Positions 1 through 6,867 are shown, counted from the stretch's first letter. The stretch: 8,667 nt of DNA from Candidatus Zixiibacteriota bacterium (GCA_963205155.1 CAUJJY010000143.1:1-8667), one strand, 5' to 3'. Notes: generated from the letters alone by a model not told the origin. Numbers and translations: made by a program.

Positions 1-735
1 CCGCTCGGGCTCTTCGCCATAGCTATAGCGACCGTCGCCTTGCCGCGCCTGGCGGCAGAAGCTGCCGCCGGCAACGAATCACAATTTGGCTACATCCATT
101 CCAGCGCACTGCGGCTCGGGATGTTTCTAAGCCTGCCGGCAACGGTGGTGATGTTGCTGCTTTCGGAGCAGATATGCGCCGCCGTTTATCAGTATGGAGC
201 CTTCACATCAGACGATTCAGTCCAGACGGCGCGGGCGTTGGCAATGTACGCCATCGGATTGCCGTTCTTCACATTGGTAAGGATTACTGTGCCCGCCTTC
301 TATGCACTCAAAGATACGCGCACGCCGGCGATTATTTCATTGATTAGCGTTCTTGCCAATATTCTCATGTGCTTCCAATTGAGAGACACTTTCGGATTTG
401 CCGGACTGGCATTGGCTGCATCTTTGGCAGGGATCGTAAACTTCGCACTTCTCACCTACTTGTTGCGCAAGCGCATCCGCATCATCGAAGACGGACCGGT
501 GCTCAAGGCCCTGCTGCGGATCGTTGGCGCGACCTTAATCACCGGAATTGTTGTCTGGGTTGCCCGAGATTATGTGATCGAGCCGTATTTCGCGGATAAA
601 GTACACCATATTTTTGAGTTGCTTCTTCTCGGTGGATTTGCGATAGTGACATTTGTCGCAAGTTGCGCTTTGCTCGGAGTTGATGAATTGACGCAATTGG
701 TAAACAAACTAAAGGGAAGACTTAGTAGATCTTAG
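1..735 (+). CDS. murJ: Lipid II flippase MurJ (MviN family), C-terminal part, 5' end outside window
   Basis: This is an integral inner-membrane protein of the MOP superfamily that flips lipid-linked peptidoglycan precursor (lipid II) to the outer face of the membrane. The frame is open from base 1 and gives 244 residues before the TAG stop, roughly the last half of a protein usually 500-550 residues long. Family signatures seen are the ATVALPRLA stretch at the fragment start, YQYGAF, and the segment GLPFFTLVRITVPAFYALKD followed by TRTP. Several hydrophobic helices follow, including a last one near the end (LLLLGGFAIVTFVASCALLG). A TTG at 40 could be taken for a start, but the MurJ-like pattern continues upstream of it, so the gene is cut by the window edge rather than started there. 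The stop lies 17 bases before the preferred comEC start. The family call is firm; whether the missing N-terminal half is intact cannot be seen. Confidence 0.93.
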   Translation, partial: PLGLFAIAIATVALPRLAAEAAAGNESQFGYIHSSALRLGMFLSLPATVVMLLLSEQICAAVYQYGAFTSDDSVQTARALAMYAIGLPFFTLVRITVPAFYALKDTRTPAIISLISVLANILMCFQLRDTFGFAGLALAASLAGIVNFALLTYLLRKRIRIIEDGPVLKALLRIVGATLITGIVVWVARDYVIEPYFADKVHHIFELLLLGGFAIVTFVASCALLGVDELTQLVNKLKGRLSRS

Positions 736-741
736 AAATGC

Positions 742-749
742 AAGGTGGG
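742..749 (+). promoter_or_regulatory. Shine-Dalgarno deciding the comEC start
   Basis: AAGGTGGG ends three bases before ATG 753. The earlier in-frame ATG at 738 has only a weak purine run (GGGAAG, 714-719) about 18 bases upstream, which is too far. The ribosome site therefore favours 753, giving a protein beginning MRAPALYALIFF, with the first membrane helix almost at the N-terminus. Confidence 0.55.
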
Positions 750-752
750 CGG

Positions 753-2963
753 ATGCGCGCTCCGGCGCTCTATGCATTGATATTTTTCGTGGCGGGGATC
801 ATCCTTGCCTCCCAGACGACGTTTCCCGCATTGGGTTTTCTTGGCATAGCCGTTGTTTCCACGGCAGCAGCCGTAATCTACGCATTGGTTAATCGCACAT
901 TGTCGAGCCGGATAGCGCTGTGCGTCGCCTTGTTTACTTCTTCCGCCTTTCTCACAAAACTTCAGCTAAACGAAATTCCCGCGAATCACATTTCGCACTT
1001 TCTGGAATTAGACGGCAAGTCAACAATTCTCGGCCGCGTCGTATCGGAACCGGATATTCGTCCGACCAAGACTTTTCTAACCGTTGCGGCAGAATCGTTG
1101 AGCCATCAGGGAATCACGATCGCCGTCTCCGGCCGGATCAGGCTTCGTGTCGCGAGACCGACCAATGAATTCAACATCGATGATCGTATCAGGTTCACCG
1201 GCTTCGTCGTCAAGCCGCTTGCTTCACGAAATCCGGGCGCATTTGATTACAGCCGTTATCTGGAAATTCGCGGAATCTGCGGAATCTGCAATCTCGGCGA
1301 TTTTGACCAAGTCGAACGTGTTGAAATGAAAGGGGGGAGGGGCTTCGTTAGATCAATCGTTGTGCCGGTGCGCGAATACATAACAAGTGTATTTGAAGAT
1401 CACTTACCGCCAGACCAGTCGGCATTGATGCGCGGATTTCTCATCGGTGACGTTCGTTTCATTCCAACGGAGGTCTATCAGCGATTCAAGGATACGGGCA
1501 CGCTGCATGTTTTGGCCGCGTCTGGTTCGAATGTGGGCTATGTGACTCTCACGATATTTCTCGTTGCGCGTTTGTTCCATCTACCGCGTCGCTCCAGGTA
1601 CTTCCTGGCGATTGTCGGCGTAGTGATTTTCTCCTTTTTAGCATACAACCAACCGTCTGTTGTCCGCGCTTCAGTTATGGCTGTAGTCGCACTGATCGGC
1701 ATGTCGTTGCGCCGCGACCAGAATTGGCTCAATACGATATCGGTCGCAGGTTTAATCGTTCTGGCGGTCCACCCATTATATCTGTACGACCTCGGTACGC
1801 AGTTGTCTTTCGCCGCTGCCTTTTCCTTGATCCTCTTCATGCCGACGCTCGAACCACTGCTTCCGAAGAGCAAGAAGTTCCCGATCCGCATCGCACGCTA
1901 CTTTTTTATGATATTCTTTGGCAGTGTTGTGGCCCAACTTGGAGTCATGCCGATCCTGCTCTACCACTTTCACACAGTACCGCTTGTTAGTTTCCTTTCC
2001 AATCTCGTCATCGTTCCGCTCGTCGGCTTGGCCGCATCGGCCGGTATTGTCTTGATCTTCATTTCTGCGATTCCGATGATTCCCGGAATCTGCGGCGTCC
2101 TCCTTGAGTCTCTTCTCGATTCTGTCCATTGGGCAACGGTCTTCTTCGAGAACTTGAGAATTCCGCCTCTGCAGCTCGGTGCGCCGGAACTTCTGACCGT
2201 TTTAACTTACTATCTATTGCTGCAGGTCGTGTTAACGATTGGCGCCCGCAGTCGACATTTTCTCTCATTTCTCGTGCTCTTCATCGTTGCCTTGAATGTC
2301 ATTGTCTGGAAAGCGGTCATTGCCGGACCAGAAATCGGTACCCGATTGACAATCCTCGACACCTCCAAATTGACTACAATTTTCGTCGAAGAAGCAAACG
2401 GCGAAACAGTGCTGATCAACGGCGGCGGCAAGAGCCAGTACTTCGATAACGGCGAATCAGTCGTTCTGCCTTTTCTGCGTTTTCGTGGAATTGAGACAAT
2501 TGGTGAAATCTGTCGGACTACCGAGCGGGAGGGGAATAGCGAGTCGCTGGCGACAATCGCTGAATCACTTGATCTTCAGAAGCGGTCGAAACTGGCCACA
2601 GCTCGGGATTCGTTCAGGTCTCTCGATCCGGTAGTTCGCTTCCAGATAGACAGTGTTACTTTCTTGTTCCTAACCGAGTCGGTTTCTGTGCAAAATCTGA
2701 ACACAAGTCGAAAAGATGCAACCGTTCTCGGGCTCGATTGGTCATTCCTCGCGAAGAAGTCTGCAGAAGAGGTAATCGAAATGTTTCGGCCCGAAACAGT
2801 TGTGTTCACCAACTATGTCAGCCGCTATTCCAAGATCGACTATGTGGTTGCACTAAGAAACAAGTTTCCAACAATCCGGATAATCTCGGTGCTCGAAAGC
2901 GGGGCAGTTGAATTCGAGGTCAATAAGAACAACGTCAGTATATGGACTTCAGCCAATAAGTGA
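753..2963 (+). CDS. comEC: ComEC/Rec2-type DNA-uptake channel with degenerate metallo-beta-lactamase domain
   Basis: This inner-membrane protein is expected to pass single-stranded DNA into the cytoplasm during natural transformation. It is 736 residues from ATG 753, or 741 from ATG 738. Visible order: N-terminal membrane helices; a soluble DUF4131/OB-like part (about residues 80-190, with GRVVSEPD and GAFDYSRYLEIRGI); the Competence membrane domain (about 220-510), marked by LMRGFLIGD, FKDTGTLHVLAASGSNVG and LYDLGTQLSFAAAFSLILF; and a C-terminal metallo-beta-lactamase-like domain from about 530. That last domain keeps the fold pattern (LTILD, TVLINGGG, GESVVLPFLRFRGI) but lacks the HxHxDH metal motif: its place (about 2505-2545) reads EICRTTEREGNSES, and the usual LDVGQGD is LDTSKLT. 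HVLAASGSNVG replaces the commoner SGLHVG form. A ComEC role is inferred from the family; nuclease activity of the C-terminal domain is unlikely. No other competence gene is visible nearby. Confidence 0.9.
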   Translation: MRAPALYALIFFVAGIILASQTTFPALGFLGIAVVSTAAAVIYALVNRTLSSRIALCVALFTSSAFLTKLQLNEIPANHISHFLELDGKSTILGRVVSEPDIRPTKTFLTVAAESLSHQGITIAVSGRIRLRVARPTNEFNIDDRIRFTGFVVKPLASRNPGAFDYSRYLEIRGICGICNLGDFDQVERVEMKGGRGFVRSIVVPVREYITSVFEDHLPPDQSALMRGFLIGDVRFIPTEVYQRFKDTGTLHVLAASGSNVGYVTLTIFLVARLFHLPRRSRYFLAIVGVVIFSFLAYNQPSVVRASVMAVVALIGMSLRRDQNWLNTISVAGLIVLAVHPLYLYDLGTQLSFAAAFSLILFMPTLEPLLPKSKKFPIRIARYFFMIFFGSVVAQLGVMPILLYHFHTVPLVSFLSNLVIVPLVGLAASAGIVLIFISAIPMIPGICGVLLESLLDSVHWATVFFENLRIPPLQLGAPELLTVLTYYLLLQVVLTIGARSRHFLSFLVLFIVALNVIVWKAVIAGPEIGTRLTILDTSKLTTIFVEEANGETVLINGGGKSQYFDNGESVVLPFLRFRGIETIGEICRTTEREGNSESLATIAESLDLQKRSKLATARDSFRSLDPVVRFQIDSVTFLFLTESVSVQNLNTSRKDATVLGLDWSFLAKKSAEEVIEMFRPETVVFTNYVSRYSKIDYVVALRNKFPTIRIISVLESGAVEFEVNKNNVSIWTSANK

Positions 2964-3060
2964 ACAAGCGAAGAAGTTCCCTCCCTTACATATCGCCAAG
3001 CTTAAATCCAAATCGTCCTTAAGAAACCCTCCTGCTCTCCCGATAAAGAATATGAAGTAG

Positions 3061-3090
3061 ACTCTGCGGACAGTCGTGTCCGTTGCGAGT
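3061..3090 (+). other. Stem-loop in the leader of the PATAN gene
   Basis: CGGACA (3067-3072) and TGTCCG (3077-3082) are perfect reverse complements around a GTCG loop. The outer bases ACTC (3061-3064) and GAGT (3087-3090) can extend the stem after a small internal loop. No T-run follows, so it is not a standard terminator. It ends about 30 bases before the start codon, where a leader RNA structure or a protein-binding site would be plausible. Role unknown. Confidence 0.4.
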
Positions 3091-3110
3091 TAAAAATTGA
3101 ACAGTTTAAC
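3089..3110 (+). repeat. AT-rich inverted repeat just upstream of the PATAN start codon
   Basis: GTTAAA (3089-3094) and TTTAAC (3105-3110) are inverted around a 10-base spacer, ending 11 bases before ATG 3122. It could be an operator half-site pair or simply AT-rich leader sequence. The repeat is exact but short, so chance is a real alternative. Confidence 0.25.
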
Positions 3111-3121
3111 AAGTTGAGATC

Positions 3122-4312
3122 ATGAGCTTTACCGGCAATCTCCAAACGGTGACATTTCCTGATTTGTTGCAGTTGTTTTCAGCAGGCAAGAAAACGGGCA
3201 CCGTGAACATTATTCGCGGCAATATTCGCAAAGAGATTGTGTTCAAGGAAGGCAACATTATCAGCGCCACTTCGCAGGATGCCGAAGAGGATTACCTTGG
3301 ACAAATCTTGTTAAAGACCGGCCGCCTGACCAAGACCGATCTCCAACGCGCCATCTACATGCACAAGACTTCCGGCAAACGGATAGGCCAGGTGCTGGTC
3401 GAGATGAAGCTGTTATCGCGTGAGGAATTGGGGCTGTTCCTTAAGCAGCAGGTTGAAGAGGTAATCTACAATCTGTTCAGCTGGAAGGAAGGCGAGTTCA
3501 TTTTCAAAGAGGGCCAGCTTCCGGCAACGCGCGAGGGCCTGGTTGATCTCAACACGATGAACATCATCATGGAAGGCACTCGCCGCATTGACGAGTGGGT
3601 GGAGATCCAAAAGGTCCTTCCAAATGATCATCAAATCCTGCGTGTCGTCGCTTCGCCGCAGGTCAAATCGGACGAGGTAACAATCTCGCTGGATGAATTT
3701 CGCGTGATCACGCAGATCGACGGAACCCGAACCCTGCAGGAAATCCTGGCGCAGTCCCCGCTGGGCGATTTCGCGACTTCGCGCGCTATCTACAAGCTGA
3801 TGTTGGCAAAGCTGGTTGAGGTCTCGGGAGCCAAAGAAGTCGAGGTTGCCGATCCGCGCGAAGAAGACTCGCTGTTCTGGCTGCTGCTGCGTGTTTACGC
3901 TGCCTCGTTCACGACAATTCAACGCACTCTGGAGAAGAAGCTCGGTACCGAAAACGAGAAGTTACAGATCACGCTGGCAAACTTCCGTAAGGGCATCTGG
4001 GCATATTTCAATGGCGTGAACCATGCGGACTTCCCGACAAACTTTGAAGCGCTCAAGCGCGCCATCGGCAAAACCCCAAAGGAGACGCGCACACTCAAGT
4101 TGATCAGCGGATTGAACCAGATTCTCGAGGAACAGCTCGCCTACGTCTACAACTATCTCGGTATCGAGATTCGCAAACAAGTTGCGGCGGATATCAAGAA
4201 GGAAGTTGCCCTGCCTTTAGCGGAACGCCGTGAAATCGACAAGAAATACGATGTCGGCAACGAACTCTACCGGATTCTCAAGGAAGTTAAAGTGACCAAG
4301 GAGGTCCTGTGA
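3122..4312 (+). CDS. PATAN/DUF4388 domain protein with helical C-terminal extension
   Basis: This cytoplasmic protein of 396 residues begins MSFTGNLQTVTFPDLLQLFS, a standard DUF4388 (PATAN) opening, which fixes the start although no good Shine-Dalgarno precedes ATG 3122. PATAN strands follow (GKKTGTVNI, IVFKEGNIISA). They are interrupted by a helical insert (about 58-104, LGQILLKTGRLTKTDLQRAI and then RIGQVLVEMKLLS) that resembles the MshEN/GspE N-terminal module. The domain resumes with VEEVIYNLFSWKEGEFIFKEG. A winged-helix-like segment lies at about 195-235 (IDGTRTLQEILAQ, IYKLMLAKLVE). Residues 250-396 are helical and I do not recognise them as a named domain. PATAN domains occur in signalling proteins tied to gliding, pili and roadblock/GTPase modules; a scaffold or adaptor role is inferred. 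It opens the cluster, and its stop overlaps the next start by four bases (GTGA). Confidence 0.85.
   Translation: MSFTGNLQTVTFPDLLQLFSAGKKTGTVNIIRGNIRKEIVFKEGNIISATSQDAEEDYLGQILLKTGRLTKTDLQRAIYMHKTSGKRIGQVLVEMKLLSREELGLFLKQQVEEVIYNLFSWKEGEFIFKEGQLPATREGLVDLNTMNIIMEGTRRIDEWVEIQKVLPNDHQILRVVASPQVKSDEVTISLDEFRVITQIDGTRTLQEILAQSPLGDFATSRAIYKLMLAKLVEVSGAKEVEVADPREEDSLFWLLLRVYAASFTTIQRTLEKKLGTENEKLQITLANFRKGIWAYFNGVNHADFPTNFEALKRAIGKTPKETRTLKLISGLNQILEEQLAYVYNYLGIEIRKQVAADIKKEVALPLAERREIDKKYDVGNELYRILKEVKVTKEVL
4298..4305 (+). promoter_or_regulatory. Strong Shine-Dalgarno for the GTG-initiated membrane protein gene
   Basis: AAGGAGGT inside the end of the PATAN gene lies three bases before GTG 4309. 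It supports a GTG start overlapping the preceding stop and points to translational coupling of the two genes. Confidence 0.7.
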
Positions 4313-4689
4313 AGAATAGCTACCGGCTGGCTATGATACTGGCCATAGTCCTTTGCCTGCTGCCCGTCAACGGAGCGTGGGCACAGTCGAGCCCGGCCAA
4401 TGATACTTCGGCGATGGGTGTTGCTATCGACATCCTGTTGCTTGTTGCCGGGCTGCTCTGTTTTTCAATGTGCATGAAAATATTCACTCTCCTCAAAGGC
4501 GGAGAGTTGTCACCGGGTTGGCAGCTGTTATCAGTGTCGTTTCTGATTTTTGCGATCGGACAGGCACTGAGTATTTCGCGCGAACTCGACTTTATAGCTC
4601 TTCCCAAGAGTGCTGTCAGCGCCCTTCATGTGCTGGCGCTGTTCATGATCGTGCTCGGTGTAGCGCGGATCAAGAAGAGTCTGACCTGA
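4309..4689 (+). CDS. Small membrane protein with Sec signal peptide (unknown function)
   Basis: A 126-residue protein I cannot assign to a named family. The N-terminus is a clear Sec signal sequence: a charged start (MKNSYR), a hydrophobic core (about 7-20) and a likely signal peptidase site after AWA (residues 23-25). Three further hydrophobic segments follow at about 37-55, 72-88 and 102-118, and the protein ends in a basic IKKSLT. The mature product would be a small inner-membrane protein with three helices. The GTG start is chosen because of the perfect AAGGAGGT just upstream; the next in-frame ATG would cut into the signal sequence. It overlaps the PATAN gene by four bases and precedes the TPR-roadblock gene by 22, so it probably works with them, perhaps as a membrane anchor or sensor for the cytoplasmic proteins. 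That role is inferred from position only. Confidence 0.8.
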   Translation: MKNSYRLAMILAIVLCLLPVNGAWAQSSPANDTSAMGVAIDILLLVAGLLCFSMCMKIFTLLKGGELSPGWQLLSVSFLIFAIGQALSISRELDFIALPKSAVSALHVLALFMIVLGVARIKKSLT

Positions 4690-4711
4690 ACCCTAACTTT
4701 TGTAGGTCTCT

Positions 4712-5593
4712 ATGATGGAATCTGCAAGTCTGGCGGACCGCATCGAAAAATGCGAGCGAATTCTCAAGGAGAATTCGAATTCGCAGGTATTTGCCGCGTT
4801 AGCTGATGCCTACCGCTCTAAAGGTGATCTCGATCAGGCATTTCGCGTGTGTCGGCAAGGTCTGCGCCTTCATCCCGAGTACGGCCCCGGGCATCTGGTC
4901 ATGGCCAAGATCAATTTTGAGCGCAAAATGTTTGACTGGGCAGAACAGGAACTGGACGAAGCAGTTTCTGTCGACGGCGAAACGCGAGCAACCCAGCAAT
5001 TACGGGTTGAGATACAGATCGCCAAATCCAATTTCGTTGACGCAGAGAATGCGATCAAGAAGCTGCGCGCCACCGGTGTCAATCCAATGATGATTCAGGA
5101 ACTGCAGCAGCGATTGGATAAGCAAAAGAAAGAAGCACGACGCCGCCGTGTTGACCAGCAAGGCAACAACGGACAATCCCCAGCCGGAGGTTTCGGAGCG
5201 AATACCGGATCGGGCCGAATGACAGCAGTCAGCGTCGAGCCGCAGACGATCACCCTCGATCAGGCACTCCACCGGCTGGCGCAATTCGCCGGTGTGCGTT
5301 GTGTCGTCTGCGCCAACCACGACGGCACCGTCATCGACAGTCGCGGCAATTGTGAACGCGACTGTGCCGAGATCGCCGCTTTTGGCGTTGAAATGAGCCG
5401 CAATGCGGAAAGCGAAGCGGCATACATGTGCCTGGGCGATCCCCGCCAAATCTGGGTCGAAACCCAGAACGCTATGATTCTCATCGTCAAGCTGAACCGC
5501 TATGGATTGGTTTTGATGTGTGATAAGGAAGTCAACTCCGGTTCGATGCGCCTCACCCTGGATGAGATCATCGAACGTTTGCTGGACAGTTAA
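4712..5593 (+). CDS. TPR protein with C-terminal roadblock/LC7 domain
   Basis: A 293-residue soluble protein. Residues about 7-125 form TPR-like helix pairs (QVFAALADAYRSKGDLDQAF then CRQGLRLHPEYGPGHLVMAK; FERKMFDWAEQELDEAVSVD), a protein-binding platform. A charged, then Gly/Asn/Gln-rich linker (about 130-175) leads to a roadblock/LC7 domain (about 180-293), with an LDQALHRLAQFAGVRC helix-strand and the NHDGTVIDSRG hairpin typical of the fold, ending in LTLDEIIERLLDS. Roadblock domains dimerise and bind small Ras-like GTPases such as MglA, encoded three genes downstream. The roadblock part is unusually rich in cysteine (residues 197, 200, 214, 218, 240, 270). ATG 4712 is used, with a weak AGGT at 4704-4707; ATG 4715 is equally possible. 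Likely a linker between the GTPase module and an unknown TPR-bound partner. Domain calls are firm, the role is inferred. Confidence 0.85.
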   Translation: MMESASLADRIEKCERILKENSNSQVFAALADAYRSKGDLDQAFRVCRQGLRLHPEYGPGHLVMAKINFERKMFDWAEQELDEAVSVDGETRATQQLRVEIQIAKSNFVDAENAIKKLRATGVNPMMIQELQQRLDKQKKEARRRRVDQQGNNGQSPAGGFGANTGSGRMTAVSVEPQTITLDQALHRLAQFAGVRCVVCANHDGTVIDSRGNCERDCAEIAAFGVEMSRNAESEAAYMCLGDPRQIWVETQNAMILIVKLNRYGLVLMCDKEVNSGSMRLTLDEIIERLLDS

Positions 5594-5600
5594 TGTTTGC

Positions 5601-5604
5601 GAGG
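5601..5604 (+). promoter_or_regulatory. Shine-Dalgarno that fixes the start at 5610
   Basis: GAGG sits five bases before ATG 5610. The frame stays open back to an ATG at 5520, but that would add 30 residues read out of frame across the end of the preceding gene and place a non-membrane segment before the first helix. The site supports 5610. Confidence 0.6.
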
Positions 5605-5609
5605 CAGTT

Positions 5610-6551
5610 ATGGCTTTGTCGGTAAGAGATACAAGACACATATTTTTGGTTGCGTTGATACTTGCGGCGCTACCGATGTTAGTCTATCCCAATCAACTCG
5701 GGTTCGACGTCGGCTTGAGTACTCCGCTGTATTTTCTCTGCGAGATTGCATTCTTCATCGCCGCGGCGATGCTGCTCAATCGCGACCTGTCCATTGTTCC
5801 CGGCGGATTGAGCGCGGCAATCTTCTTAGCCGGCAGACTGGGTATGTCAGTCATCTTCGCCGCCTATTTAATGTTGATGGAACGCGTTCCGTTCGGTGAA
5901 GCCTTCGGTAGCGCGCTGATTCAGTTCAAGCCGGCGGTGATCTTGTTTTCGTTGACGGCACCCTTTGTCTTCGGCTCCTTCAGCCGGGGTATTCTGGGCA
6001 TTCGCAGCCGCCGCTTCACTAAAGGAAATCAGGAACGCAAAATCATCGACGGACAGACTCGTCCTGAACCGACTTACACTGCAGTTCACGAGACTTCACT
6101 TCACCATCCGACACCCGCCCGTTCGGTCAACGAATTCTTCAGCCGCTCATTCAGTGATGCAGTCGCCCATGTCGGTCAATATTCCGGCGTCCATTGCGCG
6201 ATGTTGATTGATGCCGAAGGACTCCCGGTGGCGGCCTGGAGCCGTGGTCGGTATGATCAGGAAATGTGGGGAGCACTGTCGCGCAAGTTGGTCGACGATG
6301 TCGGCTCAACCTGCGGTCTTGGCGGAGTTTCACAGCCCGATTCGCTTGAATTCCGCTCTGGCAATGAGCGCTTCAATCTTCAGCGTGTTGCTGATATGTG
6401 GCTGGTTTCGATTGCCGATGCCGCCTCTGATGAACTAGAAAAGATCCGCGTCAATCAAGCTGTGGAAATGGTGACGCGCCATTTACAGGAAAGATATAAA
6501 AACGTCTATACGACTGAAGCAGGGAGAACATATGCGGGAAGTACTGTCTGA
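5610..6551 (+). CDS. Four-helix membrane protein with C-terminal roadblock/LC7 domain
   Basis: From ATG 5610 the product is 313 residues. Four hydrophobic segments are visible at about 11-26, 38-56, 63-90 and 108-124, followed by a basic stretch (RGILGIRSRRF) that by the positive-inside rule puts the rest in the cytoplasm. A polar linker (about 135-170) leads to a roadblock/LC7 domain (about 172-290): NEFFSRSFSDAVAHVGQYSG, the AMLIDAEGLPVAAW hairpin, and a final helix AVEMVTRHLQERY. This would display a roadblock surface at the inner membrane, able to recruit the MglA-like GTPase encoded two genes downstream. I do not recognise the membrane part as a named family, although ion-channel-like or sensor-like four-helix folds are possible. 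It is 16 bases from the upstream gene and overlaps the next gene by 20 bases. Tethering is an inference from architecture and neighbours. Confidence 0.82.
   Translation: MALSVRDTRHIFLVALILAALPMLVYPNQLGFDVGLSTPLYFLCEIAFFIAAAMLLNRDLSIVPGGLSAAIFLAGRLGMSVIFAAYLMLMERVPFGEAFGSALIQFKPAVILFSLTAPFVFGSFSRGILGIRSRRFTKGNQERKIIDGQTRPEPTYTAVHETSLHHPTPARSVNEFFSRSFSDAVAHVGQYSGVHCAMLIDAEGLPVAAWSRGRYDQEMWGALSRKLVDDVGSTCGLGGVSQPDSLEFRSGNERFNLQRVADMWLVSIADAASDELEKIRVNQAVEMVTRHLQERYKNVYTTEAGRTYAGSTV
6521..6526 (+). promoter_or_regulatory. Shine-Dalgarno for the internal start at 6532
   Basis: AGGGAG lies five bases before ATG 6532, inside the last codons of the membrane roadblock gene. It supports the 20-base overlap and coupled translation of the two roadblock genes. 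Confidence 0.55.
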
Positions 6552-6867
6552 ACTGAATAAGACTTCCGGTATCACCGGCAGCATGCTGGTGGGACATGAT
6601 GGCATAGTGATAGCGGCTGACTTAAACAGCAAATTCGACGATGAAACCATCGGCGCACTGGCCGGATCGATCAGCTCGACCGTGGCCAAAAGCCTCGATC
6701 GGATGAACCAAACACCGCTCCAGCAACTGACCATCGAAGCGGACAAGGGGAAAATGTTCATCGCTTCAACGCCCGTCGGTTATCTGGTCGTTACGGCAGA
6801 ATCGCGTGTTAACATCGGTCTCATCAGACTGGAAATCAAGAACGCCATTACACAGATCAGTCTGTAA
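6532..6867 (+). CDS. Stand-alone roadblock/LC7 protein, MglB-like
   Basis: This 111-residue protein is essentially a single roadblock domain: an N-terminal helix (REVLSELNKTSGI), the SMLVGHDGIVIAADL strand-turn-strand, a long central helix (DETIGALAGSISSTVAKSLDRM), the strands QLTIEADKGKMFIAS and GYLVVTAE, and a C-terminal helix (GLIRLEIKNAITQISL). Size and placement just upstream of an MglA-family GTPase match MglB, the homodimeric roadblock GTPase-activating protein for MglA in Myxococcus and Thermus. It is therefore the best candidate regulator of the GTPase gene that follows after 21 bases. Whether it acts as a GAP, an exchange factor or only a dimer partner of the other roadblock proteins cannot be told from sequence, so I leave the symbol blank. 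Confidence 0.85.
   Translation: MREVLSELNKTSGITGSMLVGHDGIVIAADLNSKFDDETIGALAGSISSTVAKSLDRMNQTPLQQLTIEADKGKMFIASTPVGYLVVTAESRVNIGLIRLEIKNAITQISL

Larger units (their letters stand above)
2964..3121 (+). promoter_or_regulatory. Only sizeable intergenic gap; probable promoter region of the downstream gene cluster
   Basis: These 158 bases separate comEC from the PATAN gene and are the only non-coding gap above 40 bases in the window, so a promoter for the downstream block most likely lies here. I do not see a convincing -35/-10 pair; TATGAA at 3051-3056 is a possible but weak -10. No hairpin followed by a T-run is present after comEC, so no intrinsic terminator can be called. The right part holds a stem-loop and an inverted repeat, listed separately. 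Confidence 0.4.

Noticed and set aside
2964..3060. Intrinsic terminator after comEC
   Set aside because: No GC-rich hairpin followed by a T-run; only a weak CTTAA/TTAAG pairing is seen.
3413..3922. Reverse-strand open frame (169 codons) opposite the PATAN gene
   Set aside because: It is fully inside a well-supported gene and its product has no familiar pattern.
4771..4782. Tandem GAATTCGAATTC palindrome
   Set aside because: It falls within codons for Glu-Asn-Ser-Asn-Ser in the TPR gene and has no other sign of function; likely coincidence.
5520..5609. N-terminal extension of the four-helix roadblock gene back to an ATG at 5520
   Set aside because: It overlaps the end of the TPR-roadblock gene by 74 bases and encodes an unlikely Arg/Cys/Trp-rich lead. 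ATG 5610 has GAGG at the right distance and a membrane protein start.
5000..5641. Long reverse-strand open frame (213 codons) opposite the TPR-roadblock gene
   Set aside because: It lies antisense to a gene with clear TPR and roadblock domains, has no recognisable domain of its own, and is explained by codon bias of the real gene.
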